Shown here one piece after another: positions 53,080 through 60,669 of a stretch of 64,000 nucleotides of DNA (the first letter of the stretch is position 1; each line of letters starts with the position of its first letter). The stretch is from Lentilactobacillus fungorum (GTDB lineage Bacteria > Bacillota > Bacilli > Lactobacillales > Lactobacillaceae): the NCBI RefSeq assembly GCF_016860605.1, contig NZ_BNJR01000012.1:364300-428299 (forward strand), written 5' to 3'. The notes under the pieces were generated by a model. The model ran no database searches and was not told the DNA's origin. It was given only the letters and a program-made list of their open reading frames with translations. The position numbers and the translations under genes were made by a program.

Positions 53080-54408
53080 ATGAAAAATTTAGGAAAATAT
53101 TGGAACCTGAGTGTCTCGGCTGGCCTGGGATCAATGCTTGGTTCTGGCATTATCGTTGGTTTAGCAAGTACGATTACCGTTTGGCAGATGGGACTAAATC
53201 TAACGAACGGCCAAGTAGGGGTTATCTCTGGCGCATTGACGTTTGCGATTGCCTTTGGGTCGATCTTTGGTAGTCGGTTTGCCGATAAAGTTGGGATCGT
53301 TGCTATTTTTGATTGGGTTAACTTTTTATACGCAATTGGTGCTGGGATCTGTGTCTTTTCAAACGGCTATTTGATGTTGTTGGCAGGGGTCGTGATTTGT
53401 GGTGTGGCTTCCGGGACTGATTTACCGGTATCGTTAACGGTGATTTCTAGGGATGCGCCAAATCAAAAGCTGGCTTCTGAAATGGTTGCCTCAACCCAGA
53501 TTTTCTGGCAAGTTGGTCAGTTTGTTTCAACTGGAGCCGCCTTTGTTGTTTCAACGATGAGCGTCACTGGTGGTCGAATTGTCTTTGGGTTCTTTGCCGT
53601 CGTCGCCTTAGTTCTCTGGGTTTGGCGAACTTTCACCAAGGGGATTCGCGTTTTGCACAAGGAAGCTGCTGAGCGATTAGCGGCCAAGGAAGCTGAGCTG
53701 GATGAAAATCCAGCCAAAAAGGCTTCCGTTATTCAAGTCTTGTTCAAGAGCTCCCGAAGTAAGATTTACATTCGGTTGTTTGCTGCCATTGCGATCTACT
53801 ACATCTTCTGGAATTTCGTGGCAAATACGTTTGGCCAGTTCACCACGTTCATGTTTGTTAAGGCTGGCGCCTCACAAACGCTATCAACTGGAATTGGACT
53901 GGGATTGCACATTGCCGCTTTGTTTATCCTTGGCTTTTACGTCACGATCGCTGGTTCTGCCAAGCGAAACACTTGGTTCACCCTTGGCGTGATCTTTGCC
54001 TTGATTGCCATGGGTGGCTTGGCAGTCTTTGGAGCCACTTCGATTGCTTTGATCGTTGCGTTTATGCTGATTTGGGGTGTTGGCAGTATGCTGTCTGGTG
54101 AGGCCATCTACAAGGTTTGGACTCAAGAATCGTTCCCCGATGAGATTCGAGCAAGTATTCAAGGCTTTATTAATGGGGTTTCTCGTTTCCTTTGCGGGGT
54201 CTTAGCCATGTTTACCCCACTGCTTGTTTTACCAAGCACGATTAAAGTTACGATGTGGGGCTTCGTCGGCATCGTTGCAATCTTTGGCTTAGCTGGTTTT
54301 GCCATGATTCATTATGAAAAGAAGTACAATATGATTAATGGTGATGAAGCAAGTAAGGCAGCAGCTGCCAAGGCTGCTGGGAATGCAACGACATCATCAA
54401 GCAACTAG
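53080..54408 (+). CDS. MFS sugar-porter-like carrier
   Basis: 442 residues from ATG 53080 (AAGGAG 9 bp upstream); the frame to 53056 is extra. Twelve helices; FGSRFADKVGIVAIFDWVNF and SGTDLPVSLTVISRDAPNQK in the N-terminal half, and QESFPDEIRASIQGFINGVS, a sugar-porter-type loop, late in the sequence. Downstream of the rhamnosidase with 57 bp between; could bring in the glycoside or send out rhamnose or aglycone, since no rhamnose catabolic genes are in the window. C-terminal tail is Ala/Lys/Ser-rich. Confidence 0.82.
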   Translation: MKNLGKYWNLSVSAGLGSMLGSGIIVGLASTITVWQMGLNLTNGQVGVISGALTFAIAFGSIFGSRFADKVGIVAIFDWVNFLYAIGAGICVFSNGYLMLLAGVVICGVASGTDLPVSLTVISRDAPNQKLASEMVASTQIFWQVGQFVSTGAAFVVSTMSVTGGRIVFGFFAVVALVLWVWRTFTKGIRVLHKEAAERLAAKEAELDENPAKKASVIQVLFKSSRSKIYIRLFAAIAIYYIFWNFVANTFGQFTTFMFVKAGASQTLSTGIGLGLHIAALFILGFYVTIAGSAKRNTWFTLGVIFALIAMGGLAVFGATSIALIVAFMLIWGVGSMLSGEAIYKVWTQESFPDEIRASIQGFINGVSRFLCGVLAMFTPLLVLPSTIKVTMWGFVGIVAIFGLAGFAMIHYEKKYNMINGDEASKAAAAKAAGNATTSSSN

Positions 54409-54424
54409 GTTACTAGAATGGAAA

Positions 54425-54494
54425 AAAAGGCGCTGATTACTGTCAAGAGCTGGGTTCATACCAGTTTTTAGAGGTAATCGGTGCTTTTATTTTG
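54425..54494 (+). terminator. terminator of the rhamnoside operon
   Basis: GGCGCTGATTAC pairs with GTAATCGGTGCT (G-U pairs), then TTTATTTT; loop of about 30 bases. Confidence 0.6.
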
Positions 54495-54535
54495 GAGCAA
54501 AATGGTTGGTCATTTTTGAGTGAGGCTTAGCAGTT

Positions 54536-54715
54536 TTATTGGCGATCCATGAACATGCCGATAAATACTAAAAGCCCAGAAAAAATAATCGAAGTGGCCA
54601 GGTTTAAATTACCCAGCGAATATTTAGTGTTAAGCCAAGCGGTGATAGCGAAGCAGAAGATGCCAAACCAAAAGTAGAAGCTTTTATAGAAATGTGAGTT
54701 ATATGCGACTTTCAT
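54536..54715 (-). CDS. small membrane protein, 59 residues
   Basis: ATG 54715 preceded by GGAGG at 8 bp. Two hydrophobic helices (FYFWFGIFCFAITAWL, LATSIIFSGLLVFIGMF), basic N-terminus, C-terminal DRQ. No family recognised. First of three small membrane protein genes on this strand, near an HTH-membrane regulator. Confidence 0.65.
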   Translation of the reverse strand: MKVAYNSHFYKSFYFWFGIFCFAITAWLNTKYSLGNLNLATSIIFSGLLVFIGMFMDRQ

Positions 54716-54847
54716 GAATCGGGCCTCCCGAAGTAAGAACAAGTGACGCAGACGTTCAGAAAACGCCGCCTAGGCAACTTTTGACTATCTTAGTGTATCT
54801 TTTATATAGAAGCGTTTATCTATAAGCCAGTAATTTGCAGAAAAGTT

Positions 54848-55063
54848 CTATGAGTTAAATAATTGTGAAACAATAATAGTGACACCAATCGCAGCAATCA
54901 CAAATTGAATCATGACGACTTTCCAGAACGATGGTTGGTTACCGTCATTCCAAGGAAAGACTCGCCAAGCTTTACAATATAATGAAGAAAGAATCGAAAA
55001 ACCAGCGATTATTACAATAACAAGAATCGTCCAAATAGGATGTTCAATGATAAGAGTCATCAT
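54848..55063 (-). CDS. small membrane protein, 71 residues
   Basis: ATG 55063 with AAAGGAG upstream. Two hydrophobic helices (IWTILVIVIIAGFSILSSL, FWKVVMIQFVIAAIGVTIIV) separated by a loop WRVFPWNDGNQPS. I recognise no family. It has its own ribosome-binding site and composition typical of a real membrane protein. Confidence 0.7.
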   Translation of the reverse strand: MMTLIIEHPIWTILVIVIIAGFSILSSLYCKAWRVFPWNDGNQPSFWKVVMIQFVIAAIGVTIIVSQLFNS

Positions 55064-55227
55064 AGACAGCTCCTTTCAAGATGAAATGGACTATTAAGCT
55101 TTCTGTTATCATCATTGCAGTACATTGCCTATAATACAAGTAGATTGCGGGCTGAGTGTTTAAGACATATAAAATCAATTGCAAATCGGAAATCAAGTTA
55201 GCGAACCTGGATTAGGTGAGACGACGC

Positions 55228-55566
55228 TTAGCGACTCTTTTGATAAAGATAAATCAAGAAAGCAGCCCAACATAGAAACAATAAGAGGAATAGGTTTGCG
55301 AATAGATCATAGATTGTCTCGTGGGAAGCTGAGAAGCTAGCCACTTGAACCCCGGAATAAGCGACTAATGGAAAAACAAAGATTTTAAAGCGACTTTTAT
55401 TCTCTCGCTGCTGAGGTGTGAAGATAATTAGTAATAGCCAAACAGTTACGACGATATTAATGGTCATTGATAAAAAAGGGTTGCTGATGACCATACTTAG
55501 TAAGATAAGTATGTATCCTATAATTAATGAGTATTTTTGAAAACGAGTAAATGATTTTTCTTTCAT
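55228..55566 (-). CDS. small membrane protein, 112 residues
   Basis: ATG 55566; GAAGG lies about 10 bp upstream. Four predicted helices (YSLIIGYILILLSMVI, MTINIVVTVWLLLIIF, a weaker FKIFVFPLVAYSGVQV and LFANLFLLLFLCWAAFLIYL). Divergent from the HTH-membrane regulator gene at 55635, 68 bp apart. Function unknown; an immunity- or stress-type membrane protein is possible. Confidence 0.7.
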   Translation of the reverse strand: MKEKSFTRFQKYSLIIGYILILLSMVISNPFLSMTINIVVTVWLLLIIFTPQQRENKSRFKIFVFPLVAYSGVQVASFSASHETIYDLFANLFLLLFLCWAAFLIYLYQKSR

Positions 55567-55634
55567 AAGTAATTAACCTTCTTTGATTTAAGCTGGTTTA
55601 AATTTTGAAGTAACGTTGTTCATATGTAAATGGG

Positions 55635-56288
55635 GTGAGGAAAGTGGTTATTTCGGATAAGCTAAAGCAATGTCGAAAAAATAAAAACATGACACAACAA
55701 GATGTGGCTGATAAGTTACATGTGTCCAGAAAAACTGTTTCTGGTTGGGAAAATGGTAGAAGCTATCCTGACATTAACATGATTGTTTTGCTTAGCGACC
55801 TGTTTGATGTGGCAACTGATGATTTGATCCGGGATGATCGCATGCTTTCGTATTATGAAGACCAAGATCGTCAAAACAAGCGTTACAGCAAAGTTGTTAG
55901 GGCCTCGTATGTGATCAATATTTTGCTACTTATCGTATCATACCTGCATACTTTTTATATTAGGGGGTTTCATTCATCCATCATGTCATTCCTGTTAATT
56001 GTTAATATTTGTATATTGTTGACACTTTATGGAAACTGGTCAAAGTTCAAACGAAAATGGCTCCTAGGTAAATTAGTTGGCGTACTAATAATAGGGTTTT
56101 CTATTAATATCTTGCTTAATTATTTTAACCGGGTATTCTTAATGGCTTTTTCTAATAGTGACCTTTCAACTGCATTGGGAATTATTATTGGAAAGGTCTT
56201 AATTGATCTGTTTATGGCGGTTAGTTGGGTTGGCGTCATTTTTCTTAATCCTTTTCTTGTTTCTAATGGAAGTGACTTTAAAAAATAA
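55635..56288 (+). CDS. XRE-type HTH regulator fused to membrane helices
   Basis: 217 residues if GTG 55635 is used; GTG 55644 is the other candidate. The N-terminal HTH is clear: KLKQCRKNKNMTQQDVADKL, then HVSRKTVSGWENGRSYPDIN. After a short linker come four to five hydrophobic helices (VIRASYVINILLLIVSYLH-like, SFLLIVNICILLTLYG, LVGVLIIGFSINILL, VLIDLFMAVSWVGVIF). This cytosolic-HTH plus membrane-domain design is frequent in Firmicutes; the membrane part may sense envelope state. Likely controls the divergent small membrane protein genes. Confidence 0.8.
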   Translation: MRKVVISDKLKQCRKNKNMTQQDVADKLHVSRKTVSGWENGRSYPDINMIVLLSDLFDVATDDLIRDDRMLSYYEDQDRQNKRYSKVVRASYVINILLLIVSYLHTFYIRGFHSSIMSFLLIVNICILLTLYGNWSKFKRKWLLGKLVGVLIIGFSINILLNYFNRVFLMAFSNSDLSTALGIIIGKVLIDLFMAVSWVGVIFLNPFLVSNGSDFKK

Positions 56289-56450
56289 GTAGAGTTGGCT
56301 TCTATGAACAGAAATTTTTTAATCTTTGAATAAAGCATATCAACTAGAAAACATGTTAGAGTAGATCAGGATAAATCTCAAGCTGAGAATTTAAGACATG
56401 AATTAATAATTAAATTCAAGTGAAAGCATCAGGTAGATGAGCCTATATCC

Positions 56451-56478
56451 AAACTGAAAACTTGCCAGTTTTCAGTTT
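56451..56478. terminator. hairpin (possible terminator) followed by C7 tract
   Basis: AAACTGAAAACT pairs perfectly with AGTTTTCAGTTT, 4-base loop. Plus-strand sequence after it is C-rich (seven C at 56482-56488), not U-rich, so termination would be weak in that direction. Confidence 0.45.
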
Positions 56479-56492
56479 CCGCCCCCCCACAA

Positions 56493-56546
56493 TTTACCCA
56501 CTTTTTACAACTAATACACCAATAATTTACAAGCATCAGGTACTCT
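56493..56546 (+). promoter_or_regulatory. Pho-box-like repeats and -10 box upstream of acid phosphatase
   Basis: TTTAC at 56493, 56504 and 56526 (offsets 0, +11, +33) and TACTCT at 56541 (+48). Offsets are identical to those upstream of pstS (36785-36838). Confidence 0.65.
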
Positions 56547-56598
56547 AAAGATGATTCAAGAATGGTTATCGGCGACTACTTGAAAGATGGTGAAACTG

Positions 56599-56700
56599 AT
56601 GTCAACTATGATTAATGAAATCAAGCATACGCCCAAGTTGGGTTGGGCGCTTGCGTTGGCCGTATTGTTCATTATTGCCGTTCTGATAAGCATTTATTAG
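56599..56700 (+). CDS. 33-residue single-helix membrane peptide
   Basis: ATG 56599, with GGTG 6-7 bp upstream. MSTMINEIKHTPKLGW, then a helix ALALAVLFIIAVLISIY up to the stop at 56700, 23 bp before the acid phosphatase start. It lies inside the transcript predicted from the Pho-box promoter, so it may be co-expressed, possibly as a small membrane partner or leader peptide. Confidence 0.5.
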   Translation: MSTMINEIKHTPKLGWALALAVLFIIAVLISIY

Positions 56701-56723
56701 TTATTATATTGGGAGGTTTAGTT

Positions 56724-58493
56724 ATGCCAGCTAAACGGAATTCGGTTTTAAAAACAGTCATTAAGAGTGCCTTTGTCTTTACGTTGTCGGGAGCGGCTTT
56801 GTTTGGTGCTGAGACCAATTCGCAGGCTAGTAGTGCGAATGATGATTCAAGCCTTGCAAAGACCCTAGCGCCACAAGCTGCTTCTTATGGTTACTTTGTT
56901 GATCAGTACCAGCAAAACGTCAAAACCAACAATACGCCGGAAACCAATCCGGCAATTGCATTATTTAACAACACGTTTTTGAGCTATTGGGACCCAACAA
57001 CCAAAACAGCTAAAAATGCGAGCTTGCTGAAGGAAAACTTGGATAAATCAATCCAGATTACTAACGGCGCGTCCCAAGCCGAAGTTGATCGATCCTATCT
57101 GACCGATCGAAGAGACTTACGATATAACTTAATTAGCGGTTTTGGCCCTTATGCCAACGCATTCATCAAGGACGCGGATGCGCAAACTGATTTTAACTCG
57201 ATTCCAGACGCGCCATTGCCTGGCAATTCGCCTTATAGTTCCATGAAGTGGGCTGATGAGAATTCAAAACTGGGATCAGTTGTCAAGCTGGTTGATACTG
57301 CCGAAGCGTCTGATTGGTCGGGAACTGGAACGCCCAAAGCCTATATTCAATTTACCCGGCCTTATCGCCAAAGCAGCCAAGTGAAAGTAAATCCATATTT
57401 GGCAAACGTTATGGCAGCCGCTAAGCAAGATGACTATGACTTTCCAAGCGGCCACACAACGGCCGCCTTTGAAACTGGCGAAACGCTCGCCTACGTATTT
57501 CCACAACGTTACCAACAGTTGATTACCCGTTCTTCAGAAGTTGGTTATGACCGGGTGCTTGCTGGTCGGCATTCACCACTGGCGGTCATGGGTGGTCGGG
57601 TGATCGGAACGGCAATGACCGCAGCAACCTTAAATGATCCAAACAACAAACAATTGGCAGATCAGGCGTACAAAGATGCGCAGGCGGATTTGCCAAGTCA
57701 AAAAGATGCCAGTGCCCAAGATTCTTTCAGTGACTATCAAAAGAACTTAACCGATTATACTTATCGGCTAACATACGGCTTTGCGCCAATCGGGGACACC
57801 ACTAAAGCAATGGTTGTGCCAAAAGGCGCCGAAGTTTTATTGAAGACGCGCTTGCCATACCTTTCAGATATTCAGCGCCGAGAAGTGCTTGAGACGACCG
57901 GCTTATCGTCCGGTTACCCAATGGGCGACGATACCGAGGGCTGGGGGCGTTTGAACCTGTTTAAAGCGGCTAATGGTTTCGGTGAATTCCTCACCAACAC
58001 CACGGTTAATATGGATGCGGCAAAGGGCGGCTTTAATGCCAACGATACTTGGAAAAACAATATTTCTGGCAAGGGCGGCCTAACCAAGGATGGCAGCGGT
58101 TCGCTTACCCTGCTTGGTAAGAATTCGTATAATGGTGGCACAACGGTTAAGGGTGGTTCATTGGTTGCTCAGAATAACGCTGCCTTTGGAAATGGGGATC
58201 TAACTTTAACTGATGGTTCCGTTAAATTGGATACAAGAACCGTTCAGATTAAAGGCAACTACACGCAAACTAAGCAAGGATCTTTGAGTTTGGCGGGTAA
58301 CGATCAAGTTTCCGTTTCCGGTAACGCAAAGTTAAACGGGAACTTAGTGATTAGTTCAACTAAAGGCCTCAAATCTGGTACCAAGCTCTTGTCATTCAAG
58401 AAACATGCTGGCAAGTTCACCCACGTTAAGGGACTGCCAAAGGGCTGGCATTTAGATTATAGTCAGCAGAGTGTTCGGGTAGTGAAGTCATAA
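56724..58493 (+). CDS. secreted PAP2-type acid phosphatase with C-terminal beta-strand repeat
   Basis: 589 residues from ATG 56724 (GGGAGG upstream). Signal peptide (KSAFVFTLSGAALFG to SQAS). The class A acid phosphatase/PAP2 triad is present: KAYIQFTRPYR (about 205), FPSGHTTAAF (about 240) and EVGYDRVLAGRHSPLAVMGG (about 272). The C-terminus (about 448-500) contains GKGGLTKDGSGSLTLLGKNS then YNGGTTVKGGSL, the autotransporter-associated beta-strand repeat, rare in Gram-positive proteins, and a further beta region. It releases phosphate from organic esters outside the cell. Pho-box-like repeats upstream suggest induction by phosphate limitation. Confidence 0.87.
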   Translation: MPAKRNSVLKTVIKSAFVFTLSGAALFGAETNSQASSANDDSSLAKTLAPQAASYGYFVDQYQQNVKTNNTPETNPAIALFNNTFLSYWDPTTKTAKNASLLKENLDKSIQITNGASQAEVDRSYLTDRRDLRYNLISGFGPYANAFIKDADAQTDFNSIPDAPLPGNSPYSSMKWADENSKLGSVVKLVDTAEASDWSGTGTPKAYIQFTRPYRQSSQVKVNPYLANVMAAAKQDDYDFPSGHTTAAFETGETLAYVFPQRYQQLITRSSEVGYDRVLAGRHSPLAVMGGRVIGTAMTAATLNDPNNKQLADQAYKDAQADLPSQKDASAQDSFSDYQKNLTDYTYRLTYGFAPIGDTTKAMVVPKGAEVLLKTRLPYLSDIQRREVLETTGLSSGYPMGDDTEGWGRLNLFKAANGFGEFLTNTTVNMDAAKGGFNANDTWKNNISGKGGLTKDGSGSLTLLGKNSYNGGTTVKGGSLVAQNNAAFGNGDLTLTDGSVKLDTRTVQIKGNYTQTKQGSLSLAGNDQVSVSGNAKLNGNLVISSTKGLKSGTKLLSFKKHAGKFTHVKGLPKGWHLDYSQQSVRVVKS

Positions 58494-58543
58494 TAAGCAA
58501 TGCAAAGTTCTTTTTGCCTCGTTTGAATCCGGTCTGATCCTAT

Positions 58544-58571
58544 GAAATGATGCCAGGGGCTTCATTTAAAA
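58544..58571 (+). terminator. weak terminator after acid phosphatase
   Basis: AAATGATGCC pairs with GGCTTCATTT (one mismatch), then AAAA; loop AGG. Poor U-tract. Confidence 0.35.
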
Positions 58572-58615
58572 CAGTCAGTTTCCGGTTTGCTAAATTGAAA
58601 ACGATCAGCGAACAA

Positions 58616-58644
58616 TTGACACCTAACGGCAAACGTAATACCAT
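58616..58644 (+). promoter_or_regulatory. promoter of the T-box transcript
   Basis: TTGACA at 58616-58621, 17-bp spacer, TACCAT at 58639-58644. Correctly placed before the T-box leader that starts around 58655-58680. Confidence 0.55.
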
Positions 58645-58673
58645 TAACCCAATCAAAGAATATGAGAATTTGC

Positions 58674-58935
58674 TAAGACGAGGAGAGTAGTTGTTCAGGC
58701 CTTTTCAGCGAGAATCGGTTTGGTGTGAATGGTTCATGGCTAGGCAACGAACGTAGCCTCTAAGCGACAAGTGCGAACGGGTTAGTGAGTATTTGTTGGC
58801 GACGTCCATTATCACGTCAGTGTATTGTTAGTTTAGCCGTACACGATGAGGCAGTAATTGTGAGGTTACTGTAAAGTTGGGTGGTAACACGAATCAGCGT
58901 CCCTAGAAATCAGGTGGATTTCTAGGGACGTTTTT
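58674..58935 (+). ncRNA. T-box riboswitch leader (specifier probably CGU, Arg)
   Basis: Stem I base GAGGAGAGTAG pairs with GCCTC; distal AG-bulge/loop region GCGAGAATCGGTTTGGTGTG; specifier side GAACGTAGCCTC, where the triplet after GAA is CGU at 58752-58754. The antiterminator T-box is TTGGGTGGTAACACG (58877-58891), and the terminator is CGTCCCTAGAAAT with ATTTCTAGGGACG (58899-58930) plus TTTTT. Uncharged tRNA should favour read-through into the antiporter gene. If the register were one base later the codon would be GUA (Val). Confidence 0.85.
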
Positions 58936-59003
58936 ATATGGCAATTGAAAAATAGTTGGTGAACGGATCGTCAAGTAACAAACCATGAGTCGGCTCGAAG
59001 ATA

Positions 59004-59031
59004 ATACGACCTATAAAAAAATAGGTCGTAT
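59004..59031. promoter_or_regulatory. perfect hairpin just before the antiporter ribosome-binding site
   Basis: ATACGACCTAT and its complement ATAGGTCGTAT flank AAAAAA, 12 bp before the AAGGAAG site. Could be an operator or an RNA element affecting translation. Confidence 0.5.
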
Positions 59032-59057
59032 CCACTTTTATGAAAGGAAGTTATCGC

Positions 59058-60281
59058 ATGGATTTTATCGGGGCGCTATGCTTATTATTGATACTAACGA
59101 CATTATCAGGACATTTAGCTAATCGGATCGGCGTGCCCTCAGTTATTGGCCAAATTGTTGTGGGGATCATTGTAGGGCCAGCTATGCTGAATTGGGTTCG
59201 ATTAGATTCTTCGTTGAATCTGTTTTCGCAAATCGGGGTCATTATTTTAATGTTTATCGGCGGTCTGGAAAGCAACCTTAAGCTGTTGCGAAAGTACCTC
59301 CGGCCAGCCGTTATTGTCGCAATCATTGGGGTTATTTTCCCGGTGATCATGATTGGCGGGGCGACGTTGGCTTATGCATTTTCTCCCTTGGAGGCGGCCT
59401 TTATTGGCGTTGTCTTTAGCGCAACTTCGGTGTCGATTTCCGTTGAAGTTTTGCGGGATTATCACTCATTAGATACCAAAGAAGGCGCAACAATCTTAGG
59501 AGCCGCGGTAGCTGATGATATTATTGGGGTTATTTTACTTTCGATTATGATTAGTATTATGGGAACTGAAGGAGTCAAAACTAGCGGCGGTTCCACAAAT
59601 ATTTTACTGATTTTTGCCGAACAGGTTGCCTTTTTTGGCGGGACCTATTTAATGGTTCGCTGGATTGTGCCTTATTTGATGCAAATCGGCGAGCGGCTAT
59701 TAATGACTGCGAGTGTAACGATTACGTCGATGGTCATTTGCTTGGGGATGGCCTGGGCTGCTGATGTCGTGGGGTTGAGTGGTGCCGTCGGGGCATTTTT
59801 TGCTGGGATTGCGGTTGCGCACACCCCTTATCGCGAGACAATCGAAAACCATATGGAACCGATTGGCTATGCGGTATTTGTGCCGTTATTCTTTGTTAGT
59901 ATCGGCCTAAATATGTCGTTGGCGCATCTTGGCAACTCGATTGTTTTTGTGGCGGTGTTAACATTTCTGGCCTGCATCAGTAAATTATTTGGTTGTGGAT
60001 TAGGGGCACTTCTTAATGGCTTTGGGCTTTCCAGCAGTTACATGATTGGTTCGGGGATGATTTCTCGTGGTGAAATGGGGTTAATCACCGCTCAAATTGG
60101 GTTTTCATCGGGACTATTATCTGGGACCTATTATTCAGATTTGATTTTAGTCATTATTTTATCAACGATAATTGCCCCATTCCTATTGAAGCATGCAATT
60201 CGGCATTTACCGGCGACTGATTCAGCTGACGTATCTTTAGATGTTCAAGAGCGTGTTGCTGAAAACAATCGGCCGTCATAG
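59058..60281 (+). CDS. CPA2-family cation:proton antiporter (NapA/KefB type)
   Basis: 407 residues from ATG 59058 (AAGGAAG 7 bp upstream); the frame to 59040 is extra. About 12 helices: GHLANRIGVPSVIGQIVVGI near the start, FSATSVSISVEVLRD, and GAAVADDIIGVILLS with the double Asp that binds the ion in NapA-type antiporters. GAVGAFFAGIAVAH and GMISRGEMGLITAQIG are further CPA2 motifs. Exchanges Na or K for protons. The T-box leader makes it dependent on an amino acid, unusual for this family. Confidence 0.87.
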   Translation: MDFIGALCLLLILTTLSGHLANRIGVPSVIGQIVVGIIVGPAMLNWVRLDSSLNLFSQIGVIILMFIGGLESNLKLLRKYLRPAVIVAIIGVIFPVIMIGGATLAYAFSPLEAAFIGVVFSATSVSISVEVLRDYHSLDTKEGATILGAAVADDIIGVILLSIMISIMGTEGVKTSGGSTNILLIFAEQVAFFGGTYLMVRWIVPYLMQIGERLLMTASVTITSMVICLGMAWAADVVGLSGAVGAFFAGIAVAHTPYRETIENHMEPIGYAVFVPLFFVSIGLNMSLAHLGNSIVFVAVLTFLACISKLFGCGLGALLNGFGLSSSYMIGSGMISRGEMGLITAQIGFSSGLLSGTYYSDLILVIILSTIIAPFLLKHAIRHLPATDSADVSLDVQERVAENNRPS

Positions 60282-60305
60282 CATAGCTAAGACAAAGGAT
60301 AGAAA

Positions 60306-60360
60306 TCAAGTGGACCGGTTGAACATTCAAGTTTGGATGGTTGGCTGGTCCATTTAGTTT
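60306..60360 (+). terminator. probable terminator after antiporter
   Basis: AAGTGGACCGG and CTGGTCCATTT form the basal stem, with a partly paired middle, then AGTTTTG. Confidence 0.45.
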
Positions 60361-60669
60361 TGAATAAGGACTTATTTTTATAGATTTTGAGTTGGCATCG
60401 GGAAGAAAATTTAATAACCCGCTTCTTTATTGACCGGTGCCTTTTTTAAATGTCGCTATTGGAATCAAAATATTTTGCGACAATGCTGAGATAGTTATAT
60501 TATAAAGATGGTTATGTACTAATAATTTACAAGTTGTTAGATATGAAGAATTTCGCAAAATTAGTTGTTTTCGGGGGGACTACCAGTTTTGTGACCAAAC
60601 AGATGGCCAAGCAACGATCATTTTGAGCCTGGCCATCGGTAAATGTGACTTGTTTAGGAGGAGTCGGTT
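60361..60669. other. intergenic region before the large secreted protein
   Basis: About 310 bp, AT-rich. TGTAC (60515) and TTTAC (60526) are 11 bp apart, but no third repeat is in register. No ORF or RNA motif recognised. Confidence 0.4.

Noticed and set aside
59247..59465. Minus-strand ORFs opposite the antiporter and other membrane genes
   Set aside because: Typical antisense shadows of hydrophobic genes with no independent support.
60515..60547. Pho box upstream of the large secreted protein
   Set aside because: Only two TTTAC-like repeats at 11 bp; the +33 geometry seen at the other two promoters is missing, and the -10 match is poor.
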